The position numbers were made by a program, and so were the translations under genes. The notes under the pieces are model-generated. The model searched no databases and was not told the origin of the DNA. It was given only the letters and a program-made list of their open reading frames with translations. Source: Physocladia obscura (lineage: Eukaryota; Chytridiomycota; Chytridiomycetes; Chytridiales; Chytriomycetaceae). Taken from it: a stretch of 16,161 nt of DNA. This document shows positions 8,816 to 16,161 of the stretch, piece by piece. The stretch spans positions 5,184 to 21,344 of the forward strand of contig JADGJH010000310.1 in NCBI GenBank assembly GCA_027596945.1, written 5' to 3'. Numbering within the stretch: the stretch's first letter is position 1; every line of letters begins with the position of its first letter.

Positions 8816-8916
8816 CAAAGCTTGGTCATTGGCCCAAAGCTGGTTCATCAGCTCAAAGCTGGTCAATTGGCTCAAAGCCACTCCATCAGCAAAAGTTGGC
8901 ATCAACCAAAGTTGGT
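8816..8916 (+). repeat. degenerate 19-bp tandem repeat
   Basis: Four consecutive 19-bp units begin at 8816, 8835, 8854 and 8873, each starting CAAAGC and most continuing TGGT then CATCAGCT-like sequence. Shorter AAAGTTGG units follow at 8892 and 8908. The unit length is not a multiple of three, so this is not a protein repeat. Confidence 0.75.
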
Positions 8917-9006
8917 AAGCAGTGGAGAGTCAGTAAATTGACTCTACAACATCTATATTAAATAATTGAGACTCACCACAGCAAATCAATGTGAAACAGA
9001 TCCAGA

Positions 9007-9117
9007 ATCAACTCAGGAAATGTTTAAAACCTGGTTATGTTCTGAGAATAGGCAATGAGAATAGGGCCAGAATGAACTTGGGAAATGTCTGAACCCTGGA
9101 TAAGTCCCGAGAATAAC
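9007..9117 (+). repeat. imperfect direct duplication, 64-bp period
   Basis: The block at about 9009-9050 (AACTCAGGAAATGT, CCTGG, GAGAATA) recurs at about 9073-9114 (AACTTGGGAAATGT, CCTGG, GAGAATA). Identity is about 80 percent over some 42 bases. Most differences are transitions, as expected from decay of an older exact duplication. Confidence 0.55.
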
Positions 9118-9172
9118 CAGGTGGTGTCTTTTACACTCTGGAGATAAATAGAATAGATAGGATAAACAGAAA

Positions 9173-9181
9173 CAGGTAAGT
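9173..9181 (+). other. orphan consensus 5' splice site
   Basis: CAG|GTAAGT is the best donor sequence in the window, and a TACTAA branch-like motif follows at 9236. It may mark an exon end of the decayed gene that continues at 9242-9930. Confidence 0.35.
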
Positions 9182-9241
9182 ATAGATTGGATCAATTGGA
9201 AAGAAGCTGCTCAGAATATCATCAGGTATTTTATTTACTAA

Positions 9242-9930
9242 ATTCTACACTGTAATTGGTTTAAAGTCACTCTAGGTTCAAGTTCTAATGCTGGCACAAA
9301 ACTTCTGCTGTTGACAGCAGATGGATCATGCCTATTTGGATCTAAGTTTGGTGTTAATGAAATCAATTTCTTGCTCACTGGGAAAATACCCCCTTGACCA
9401 AATTTGAATCCAATGCCAGTTGACAAGAATGAGTTTGAAGTTGACTCACCTGGATTTGAGTCATTCTACCAAGTCATCTCCTGTGGAAATTTTTATGCAA
9501 CATATGTCACCCTTATTGCAGGCCACAAACAACAGTTTGAGATTGCTGATGATGATTGTGAAATTTGAGTTAGCATGGTTCCAAGAAACTTGTCTCCTTA
9601 CCTTGCCACCAAACAATTAAGTGTCTCAGATTTCAAGAGAGATGTTCAAAGGCAAGCAATTTGACCTCTTTCAAAGCTGAGCCACTTTCTACTATTGATT
9701 TTGTTGTTCCACTTGAGAAAAAAGTCTGCAACCTTAAATTTGAACCAACATGTTTTGTGTATGAAAAGGTTGGAGGTGGTGATTGGATTGAAGTGACCTT
9801 AACAGTGTCAAGGAGGTGAATTGAGTGTTTGGGAAAAAAAAATTTACTTCCCTATGGGGGTTGGCTATATTGTTACTGTTGACATTATTCAAAATATTCT
9901 TGTTGCAGAGGATGATGTGAACAATTTTTA
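9242..9930 (+). pseudogene. decayed protein-coding gene of unknown family
   Basis: One frame runs from 9242 to about 9675 with only three stops, all TGA (near 9394, 9566 and 9661). It carries protein-like stretches such as LLLLTADGSCLFGSKFGVN, FESFYQVISCGNFYATYV and VSMVPRNLSPYLATKQLSV. It passes to a second frame (9670-9817: FVVPLEKKVCNLKFEPTCF, GGGDWIEVTLTVS), then back to the first (9803-9930: KKIYFPMGVGYIVTVDII, ending NNF and TAA). AATAAA at 9938 is a fitting polyadenylation signal. CGA (Arg) to TGA at a CpG would explain every stop. The beta-rich pattern suggests a sandwich-type domain, but no family is recognised and no function is claimed. Confidence 0.5.
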
Positions 9931-10033
9931 ATTTTCGAATAAACATACACCCTTTTTTTTCTCATTTCCCTCTGAAAAAATGCCGTACAATAAAATACAA
10001 ATTCTACCTTCATTTTCTGATCTGCTATCAAGC

Positions 10034-10430
10034 TTTTAAAGCTCCTCTTCCATGTGAAAACCAATATTATTGATCATGTAAGACTGCAAAATCTCAATTT
10101 GCATTGACTTGAGAAAATCAAGAAGAGTAAACAAAAATGAATGTGTTGCTCTGACAGCTGCAGCAACACTAATTTCCACCAGAAGATCATCTGTTTCTTT
10201 GCAAAGCTTGATCTAATTATTGGAATCATCCAGGCACATTATTTCAGAATTCTTGAGTTCATCTTTTTTTGGAAATCAGTTATCATCATCTCCATGGAAT
10301 ATACCAAGAAAGTGATTAGAATGCAGCTTCAGAGTGCAGTATGAATTGCATGAACAGTTGTATTTTGTTAGAGGTCCAGCAGTCAAAGCAAAGGTTCTCT
10401 GGAGGTGTGTTTATCTAAAGGTTGCAATTG
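10034..10430 (-). pseudogene. decayed minus-strand coding remnant, unknown family
   Basis: Read downward from about 10430, one frame holds about 130 residues with three stops (TAA, TGA, TAG). It includes LQRTFALTAGPLTKYNCS, LHSNHFLGIFHGDDDN, DELKNSEIMCLDDSNN and IKLCKETDDLLVEISVAAAV, then FLFTLLDFLKSMQIEILQSY, ending HMEEEL and TAA. The long helical stretch and consistent composition argue against chance. It converges on the plus-strand remnant ending at 9930. No family recognised. Confidence 0.42.
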
Positions 10431-10683
10431 ACAATATTTTTAGGATAAAAATCTCTATTTTATTGACAATTCCATTTTTCTCCATATGAACTTGTATAGT
10501 AGCTCTGTATAGCTCCAACATATTTTTCAATATGCATCAAGAACATCAATTCAAAGTTGTACATTTCCATTAATATAGTGTAGTGTGACTCTGAAAAAGT
10601 AATTTTTTTTTTTAGAAGTAGGTAAATTTTTATATAGAAGTTGCCATCAATTTCCTCATTTTTATCCATCTCCTTTGCTTGTT

Positions 10684-10880
10684 TTTTTCATGCCTGTTTG
10701 TTTCTTTTGTACAGACACTTGATTTTTGCCTGCAAGATGGTTTAAATTATCATGTAAACTGCTCACATAACCAATAGATTTTGAAAACTGCAGGTACATG
10801 ATCAAGGGAAACCCATCATAAAACATCAAAGAGGCTTTAAGTGATTTCAGATTATCAATAAGCTCAATTGTTTATGTTAG
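10684..10880 (-). pseudogene. second minus-strand coding remnant
   Basis: About 63 codons are open in one minus-strand frame: ELIDNLKSLKASLMFYDGFP, then IMYLQFSKSIGYVSSLHDNL and QVSVQKKQTGMKK. A TAA lies just upstream. It may be an upstream part of the 10034-10430 remnant, but the frames differ and no clear intron joins them. The frame at 10460-10669 between them (starting MDKNEEIDGNFYIKIYLLL) may be a further piece. Confidence 0.35.
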
Positions 10881-11060
10881 ACTTTCAAACCACTATAATC
10901 CTGTGCTCCTTCAATAACATGGCATTTTTAAACCTTTCAACAGGCTGGGTCAAATTGTTCAAGGAATGCAGTTGGGCAAAACGCAGGCAAATGGAGATGT
11001 TGCCAAGACACCCAACCAAGCTTGCAAGGTGTGTCCAACCAGGGTCTGAAAGAAAAAAAA

Positions 11061-11084
11061 GCTCAGCCTGGCTGCCAGGCTAGC
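11061..11084. repeat. hairpin at the 3' end of the recombinase frame
   Basis: AGCCTGG (11065-11071) pairs exactly with CCAGGCT (11075-11081) around CTG; with one bulged base the stem extends to GCT/AGC (11061-11084). Its place at the recombinase terminus suggests a role in the element (terminator or recombination site), but this is inference. Confidence 0.45.
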
Positions 11085-11985
11085 GTGTTGTTTGATATCC
11101 AGTTGGAGGTAAGCCAGGTATGTGTTGGATGCCCATTGCCCTAGTGCTTGAATTTTGTATTTGGTGTATCTCAGATTTGCTGCTGCAGTTACCCCCCCAA
11201 TGCAAAAACTGTGTCCCACATAGTGGTTGGGGTTTTCTCCAATGGCAGGGAGAAGTGAACAGATCAAGTTGATGAGGAAGTTGCGCGAGAAGGGACAACT
11301 GGAAGGGAGTGAAAAGAGGGGGGCATTTGGTGCCATGGGGAAGCTGGTGAAGAGCTTGAAGAGGAGATTGGTCTTGGAGCTTGGTATGGTAAGTTTGACA
11401 AGGCACTTCTTGCTGGTAGCTGGGAAAAAATGGACAGCTCTATGGGAAGTCTGCCAGGTGGGGTCAAAGGGTGCGTAGCTGTTGAAGGTGAATTCTCCAG
11501 AACGAAGGAGGGCAAAGAAGGCTGTGGTCCAGGTGGCGGCGATGACTGCTGAGTCTGGGTTGCTGGAGTTGAGGAAGGGGGATAAGCTGAGAGAATATTG
11601 TAGGAGATAGGGAGGCGTGGTTTTGCGTTGAGGTGGCAATGGGCATGTGAGATACCATGGAGAACACAGTGGAGAAGTGGGGGTCCAGAGACAAAGATGC
11701 TGGGGTATCCTCGTGGAGTGAGGATACTGCAGAAAGGTATTGTTTGATGGTTTTGGGGTTGACCCGTTGTGCAAGAGCGGCTGACCAGCTGCAGAGGGTG
11801 ATCTCAGTTGCCGAAAGGGGGTTGCTGTCAGAGTGAAGTAGTTGGCAAGTGTGGCAGAAGTCCATGAATTACTGTTGGGCAGAACTGTAGTTGCTGCGGG
11901 TTGAAGCTGTGATTCCATGGAAGAGGTAATATGCCACATTTTGTGGAAGATGCTAGTGGGAAGTGTACCAGGCAGGATTGAGCTG
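11080..11985 (-). pseudogene. tyrosine recombinase of the retroelement
   Basis: The N-terminal SAM-like part is in one frame: YYLFHGITASTRSNYSSAQQ, then FMDFCHTCQLLHSDSNPLS and NPKTIKQYLSAVSSLHE. The catalytic part is in another: FFALLRSGEFTFN (first Arg kept, 11502-11504), GHSFCIGGVTAAA and LGQWASNTYLAYL (Tyr kept). The frame changes near 11630-11650. Stops occur at 11953-11955 (TAG) and 11869-11871 (TAA, likely from CAA). In the HxxR motif the Arg is Cys (TGC at 11202-11204), one C-to-T step from CGC at a CpG. The N-terminal frame overlaps the RNase H region, as in known DIRS elements, where the recombinase has its own overlapping frame. Confidence 0.75.
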
Positions 11986-12009
11986 AGGGAGGCCTCAGGT
12001 GCAAGTTGC

Positions 12010-13620
12010 CTGATTTGCTGTATATTGAAACTGGAGAGGGCGCCAGCAACAGAGTTAGCATGGGTTGAGATCCATTCAGAGCAGATGAGGAAGGAATGGG
12101 TCGCAAAAAGGAGAGAGAGGAGGTGGAGCAGGTGTTGATGGGAAGGAGAGGTGCAACATGGGGTGCCATGAATCCAGTGATGGATGGCATTGTTGTTGCA
12201 AAAAATCTGGATCCTTAGAGACCTCCAGTGGGGACCAAAGGCTGCTGCAGCCATCACCACAGCAAAGAGCTCGGCCCTTTGAATAACAAACAACTCAGGT
12301 TTTTTGATGGAATGCCAAGCAGAGTTCCAAGACTGGCTGATCCAATTGCCTTGAAAATAGATGCTGTAGCCCAGAGAGCTGGAGGCATTGGTCCAGAGGT
12401 TGAGGTCCGAGTTGTTGGTCCAGGGGAACCAGAAAATTAGGCTGACATTGTTCCATTTTTGCAGGAAGTGAGCCCACCAGGCTAAGTCCTCTTGGACAGG
12501 TGCAGTGAGCATGACTCAGTGGTGGAGCTGCTTTACCAAGTAAGCTGTTTTGATAAAGCGTCGGAGGAAGGGATGTCCAGCAGGGAGAACTTTGCAAGGA
12601 TAACTGAGGAGGCCAATCAGCCTCAGGAGTTTTTGCTGAGTACATGTTCGGCAGTCCAAAATTGCAGTGACTAATGTGCAAGAACAGTGGAGTTTATTGG
12701 CTGGAAGGGAAGCTGTCATTAAAGTGGAGTCCAAGAAGATACCCAAGAATGGAAGCTGGGTGGTAGCCAACTCCCGTTTCTTGTTGTTAGTGCAAAAACC
12801 CAGATCTGTGGTGACCGATTCAAAAGTGAGAATAGTGGAAGGGCTTGAATTGGCTGGTTCTACAAACAAGAAGTCATCGAGGTAATGAAACATCACCTGG
12901 ATGCCAGCTGATTTGCAGGCCCAGTGTAGAAGCTTGGCAAAGATATTGTAGAGGAAGGGAGCAGAGTGGAAGGGGAGGAACACTTCATAGAAGTACTGGC
13001 TGTTCCACTTGAATCCTAGTAACTCCCAGTCTTCCATGCAAATGAGGATATGTCTGAAAGCATCCAAAAGATTGGCCACAGCGTTGTCAAAGCGTTCATA
13101 TTGTAGTTCAGCTCTTGAGTCTGAGATCCTGTTGTTTACTGAAGAGCCATTGTGGGGCCAGGAAAAGTTATGAGTTTGATGGCAGCCACTAGAGGACTTG
13201 GGGGCTGAGCCTAAGGGTGAAGATTGGAAGTGAGGGAAAAGAGGGGCCAGAAATGAACTGTGAGTGTGACCCTGGGCCATTTCCTTCTGGATGTTTGAAC
13301 TGATATTGCTGGAGAGCTTGAAAGAGGAAGGGGCGTTGGTGCCAAGCAGGAGGGAGCAAGGGTGTTTGAAACTGATGTCAACACTGTATTTTATAGCATC
13401 ATGGACATCAATAATAAGTTGCTGGTCAGGATAGTTCTTGAAGCAGTGGGACCAGGTGTAAAGATTCAGAGGTGAGCAGGCAGGCTGAAGGTTGGGGTGC
13501 ACCAAATGGAAGGCAGCTGATGGTGGACCAGTTGAAATGGGTTTGTTGAGCAAAGTGTTGGGACATGCAGGAAGAGTATTAAGGTTAACAGACTTTATTT
13601 TGTTAACTGACACAGCTGGA
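12010..13620 (-). pseudogene. reverse transcriptase-RNase H of the retroelement
   Basis: The reverse transcriptase reads CMEDWELLGFKWNSQYFYEV, FLPFHSAPFLYNIF and the active-site box YLDD (12873-12884), then LPFLGIFLDSTLM and the thumb LRLIGLLSYPC. A TGA at 12516-12518 interrupts the same frame just before LTAPVQEDLAWWAHFL and RNase H. Motif A reads VANLLDAFRHI: the expected catalytic Asp is Asn (13071-13073), and about a dozen residues seem missing before it. RNase H has LWTNASSSLGY (Asp to Asn, 12387-12389), the Glu of RAELFAV, and FCNNNAIHHW (Asp to Asn, 12195-12197). Each Asn codon follows a C, so CpG-to-CpA change explains all three. The enzyme is almost certainly inactive. Confidence 0.75.
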
Positions 13621-13734
13621 GCAGGAGCGGGGAGAGAGTAGGTTGGTTCCAGCTGCATGCATTGGGGCTCAGCCACTTGCCGCTGCCTCTTGTGGGACAG
13701 CAGGATGGTGGTTCTGTGACTTGTGGTCCTTGCC

Positions 13735-13836
13735 ACAGATCCGACAGATGTGGGCAAACTTGCATGGATTGTTGCGGCATGGTTGGCCTGCGTTCCAGTT
13801 ATAACTGGCGGTGGTGCCACTTCCTCTGTTTCCTGA
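13735..13836 (-). pseudogene. CCHC-like zinc finger of the Gag region, out of frame
   Basis: In the third minus-strand frame the DNA reads YNWNAGQPCRNNPCKFAH followed by ICRICGKDHKSQNHH. The spacing C-x4-C-x3-H-x-C-x2-C is the finger seen at the Gag C-terminus in many fungal tyrosine-recombinase retroelements. It is +1 relative to the Gag frame and is followed by a TGA that CGA would explain. It should bind nucleic acid in an intact element. Confidence 0.6.
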
Positions 13837-13838
13837 GG

Positions 13839-14560
13839 TCAAAGGTCTTTTGGATGGGGCAGCAAATTAATTTGGCCTTGAATTAGTGAATACTGGAGTT
13901 GCGCTTGGGAATGCCCAAAATCGAAATTGAGATTGTCAAGTGCAGGCTGGAGGACTGCAAAGGCATATTCCTTGATGGCCCCAAACTGGTAGTTCGACGG
14001 CGCTCCTGTCCTAATCCACTGGCAGATTTTGTCAAGGTAAGAGGCCCAACCTGCAATGAGAGCAAATGGCATTCCAACTCTGCAGGTGAGCTCGTAACCT
14101 GTGCAGCGTATTGCCCACCACGGTGAAAGGGCGCAGACCAGTCTCATTTGCAACCTGATTTTTGTAAGTGCCATATCCTTTCTGTCTGTTTCCCAAAAAA
14201 TTCTGTTGTTGCCCAGCATTAACCTGCCAGGCTGGTGCTCTTCTCCAACAACTGTACACAAGTGATGCAAGTCACTAAGGGAGAATGTAAGGAAAAGGAA
14301 CTTGTGAGCAATTTGGGCAGGGACAAGGGGGAAGACGCAGGCAACACTTTTACCTTGCAGGTGAGTTGGGAACCTCGACGCTGTAGGAGCAGGAGAAGGA
14401 GGTGGGGGCAGATTAGACGCAGCCTCGGGGGCTGTCCTGGATGCAAAAACTGGCATGACTGCGGCAAGGACAGCAGACACAATGGCTGACACATTTGGTT
14501 GGCAGTTTGTGGTGGCTGTTGTAGCTGCTGCAGTTGGGTTTGTTGCTGCTGGTGCTGCTG
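13839..14560 (-). pseudogene. Gag-like ORF of the retroelement
   Basis: The frame reads an Ala/Thr-rich leader, then NVSAIVSAVLAAVMPVFASR, a Pro-rich linker and a globular part. The globular part includes GNNRIFWETDRKDMALTKIR, LVCALSPWWAIRCTGYELTC, YLDKICQWIRTGAPSNYQFG and AIKEYAFAVLQPALDNLNFD. It stops at PHPKDL (13839). This matches in layout the first ORF of fungal tyrosine-recombinase retroelements, presumed to bind RNA and form particles. The stop lies just before a finger motif in another frame, so the natural C-terminus has been cut off by a frameshift near 13865. The upstream start is unclear because a CTG/CAG run and a TAA lie at 14540-14572. Confidence 0.6.
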
Positions 14561-14570
14561 CTGCTGCTTA
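14544..14570. repeat. CTG/CAG trinucleotide tract
   Basis: Short (CTG)n run with a GTG interruption. On the minus strand it reads CAG and lies at the presumed Gag N-terminus. It gives polyglutamine or polyalanine depending on frame. Confidence 0.7.
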
Positions 14571-14699
14571 ACAAACCACTTCTTTCTTGCCAATATCAAT
14601 GTCATCAATATGCATGTCATAAAGTCAGTCAGATTAACATAGACAAACATTATTCCCAAAAGATTATTGCTTGAAAATGTGTTCAACTGATTTTATGTT

Positions 14700-15637
14700 A
14701 AATTCATGATCATCCAGAAATAAATGCTTACCTGAGATAAAATCAAAGCACATCAATCCAGGACATGAATTCCCAATTGAGAAGGCCTTAAAAACAAAAC
14801 TTTTCATAACCAGATCAGAAGTAAATGCTCTCTCTCTCCATATTCTTCTTCTGTTCTAGATGAATAAAGGCTTTTCAACAATTCACTCTTCAATGCAGAC
14901 AACAGGTCATCAAATCATTTGTAACAGTTTGGCCCAGAAACAGTTCCTTCTCCAAATACTGTGCCTAGGTGTTGAGTCACTTCTTCCTATTTGCCTTTTG
15001 TTTTGCTATATGGCAAATTGAATGGTTGTGTTTTTTCACTTTCTTGAGTAGATGAATGTCACTTGTAGGCTTGAAACAAAATTAGCTTGCATTTGAGTCC
15101 TCTTGAAACTTCTGTATTGTTTGCAATCACAACTGAATCAATGCTGTTTGAAATTTTGGCTAGATTTCGTTGGTTTCAAGTGGCTACTGCTGTGTTGTTG
15201 AAAAAATAAAAATTCATTCTTTTAGTTCTTATTTTTTTTCTTTTCTAAAATGATCTATCACAGCATTTTATTTCATTTTATTTTTAATTTTAATTTTCAA
15301 ATTTTATTTTTTTTGTCTTCACTCTAATTATTTATAGTTGAGCCAAAATTCACACCACATATACCACAATCATTTGCTTATTTTGGGGAAACCGCCTGCT
15401 CAAACTCTCGCTTCTGCACAAAACCAATAATACTAAAATACCTCATTTATTTTTACACTATACAGAAACTAAAAACTTCGCGTTTTCTTGTTGCATGACC
15501 TGCACTTTTTTTTCCCGTCGCATGCGAGTCATAAAGACTGTTACATTCACTTAGAACTGCAGTAGAATCCATAAGTTGATGATTATTTCTCGAAAATCAG
15601 TTGAATCATGCGCCGCGGGTTTTGCCACAAGCAACTG
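14700..15637. other. CpG-free AT-rich spacer right of the retroelement
   Basis: No gene recognised. From 14520 to about 15160 no CpG is present. The plus strand carries a short hydrophobic open stretch near 14940-15020 (FLLQILCLGVESLLPICLL) without start or family. Poly(T)/poly(A) runs become common after 15230. CpGs reappear near 15380-15530 (including CCCGTCGCATGCG), marking the right edge of the depleted compartment. Terminal repeats of the retroelement were looked for here and not found by eye. Confidence 0.5.
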
Positions 15638-15850
15638 TCAAATAAATGGTAAAGAAAGCAAAAATCCGAGAACGGCACTAATTATAATAAAAGTACAGTT
15701 TATTGATGATATCGTTGTATCAATTGAGCAAATTGACTGAGAACAATTGAATTCTGTCACAGTTCCGATCTCGTAATGATTCCAAAAACATTTGCAGAGC
15801 CATGTAGCTGAAACTCTGGAGGTGGAAGAGCACAAAATACAAGAAAAATC
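15638..15850 (-). CDS. possible 3' exon with C-terminal membrane anchor
   Basis: A minus-strand frame of about 70 codons reads Cys-rich sequence (SCILCSSTSRVSATWLCKCF, then FNCSQSICSIDTTISSINC). It ends with a 19-residue hydrophobic tail (CTFIIISAVLGFLLSLPFI) at the TGA. Such a tail fits a GPI-anchor signal or C-terminal membrane segment of a secreted or surface protein. No ATG or convincing acceptor fixes its start, and the rest of the gene would lie to the right. The family is not recognised and chance cannot be excluded. Confidence 0.28.
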   Translation of the reverse strand, partial: DFSCILCSSTSRVSATWLCKCFWNHYEIGTVTEFNCSQSICSIDTTISSINCTFIIISAVLGFLLSLPFI

Positions 15851-16161
15851 CCTATCTTATCAATTTCAGTGATACAAAAAAAAAATTTCAGAAAACTTGG
15901 CAGGATCAAAAGGGTCGAGATGCTTTTTTAGTGCTTTCATTAAAAAAAAAAAACAAAAAAACACACAGAATAAAATTAACAGCTTTACTTTTAAACAAAA
16001 AAGATTTGACAGATTTATAAATATAAAATCGTAGATTTTTTTTTTTTTTTTTTGTGGGAGGGGGCAAAAAAAAAAAAAGGAAATAAAAATGGCTGGAGCT
16101 TATAAAAATAAAACCCCCCACGAGAAAAGCGGAAAGAGGGTTTGGGGTGTTGTTGTTTTAA
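15851..16161. other. homopolymer-rich spacer
   Basis: Long A and T runs (an 18-base T run near 16036-16053, A runs near 15942 and 16066) with short G and C runs (GGGAGGGGG, CCCCCC). The open minus-strand frame at 15906-16121 reads mostly Phe/Lys and reflects these runs, so it is not called. Confidence 0.6.

Larger units (their letters stand above)
11080..14560 (-). mobile_element. DIRS-order (tyrosine-recombinase) retroelement, inactivated
   Basis: On the minus strand the order is Gag-like protein, CCHC-like finger, reverse transcriptase, RNase H, then tyrosine recombinase. That set, with no DDE integrase, defines DIRS-order retroelements, which insert by recombinase through a circular intermediate. 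The limits given are those of the coding parts. The inverted or split direct terminal repeats expected of DIRS or Ngaro/PAT types were not found by eye within about 0.7 kb on either side, so the subtype is open and the copy may be truncated. The body is GC-richer than its flanks yet holds only about 25 CpGs in 3.5 kb. Many stops, frameshifts and active-site losses show it is dead. Confidence 0.8.

Noticed and set aside
11080..12674. Several 60-120-codon frames on both strands inside the retroelement
   Set aside because: They are shadows of the GC-rich recombinase and RNase H coding sequence; only the 11464-11865 minus frame carries real recombinase sequence and is included there.
14219..14686. 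155-codon minus-strand frame with polyglutamine
   Set aside because: It overlaps the Gag-like frame, and its sequence is Leu/Pro-rich low complexity from the CAG tract and Gag read out of frame.
14696..14904. TGTT...AACA bounded block with AATAAA and pyrimidine runs, LTR-like
   Set aside because: No target-site duplication flanks it, no second copy is visible, and the following bases do not clearly match a tRNA primer site; the short termini can occur by chance.
15906..16121. 71-codon minus-strand frame rich in Phe and Lys
   Set aside because: Produced by poly(A)/poly(T) runs.
1..16161. tRNA, rRNA or CRISPR-like arrays
   Set aside because: No cloverleaf arms with A and B boxes, rRNA segments or regularly spaced direct repeats with unique spacers were seen on either strand.

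Overview
The window looks like nuclear DNA from a fungus, most likely an early-diverging zoosporic (chytrid-like) lineage. The evidence is short GT-AG introns (about 53-77 bp) in genes of fungal type: an FSH1-family serine hydrolase, an Skn7-type HSF/receiver regulator and a kynurenine-formamidase-like hydrolase. There is also a class III (GH18) chitinase relic and a DIRS-order tyrosine-recombinase retroelement. The lineage is inferred from gene content; no rRNA or other marker is present.

Layout. 13-891 (+): FSH1-like serine hydrolase, three exons, apparently intact. 1141-3397 (+): Skn7-architecture transcription factor (HSF-type DNA-binding domain, coiled coil, low-complexity linker, degenerate receiver), about five exons. 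3761-4860 (+): a frame-broken stretch that reads like a DNA polymerase of the virus/transposon kind (TV-Pol-like), the most unusual item here. 4860-5870: AT-rich spacer with a possible terminal exon on the minus strand and a small inverted repeat. 5879-6990 (-): decayed class III GH18 chitinase. 7127-8211 (+): alpha/beta hydrolase of the kynurenine formamidase type, three exons, intact triad.

From about 8.34 kb the DNA changes character. Between 8341 and 10980 I count only three CpG dinucleotides, against dozens expected. This stretch holds several decayed coding remnants: 8541-8690 (+), 9242-9930 (+), and 10034-10430 plus 10684-10880 (-). It also holds a degenerate 19-bp tandem repeat. It leads into a DIRS-order retroelement on the minus strand (about 14560 down to 11080) with Gag-like, Zn-finger, reverse transcriptase, RNase H and tyrosine recombinase parts. 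Its catalytic residues are repeatedly lost in codons where one C-to-T or G-to-A change at a CpG would explain the loss. CpG scarcity continues to about 15.2 kb. The last 0.5 kb holds a possible terminal exon with a membrane anchor and homopolymer-rich DNA.

The three intact genes are housekeeping or regulatory and do not form a pathway. The window is best read as a small fungal gene cluster next to a CpG-depleted, probably methylated, graveyard of mobile and duplicated DNA. One fragment of virus-like polymerase sits between host genes and still has normal CpG content. I see no complete novel defence or biosynthetic system.
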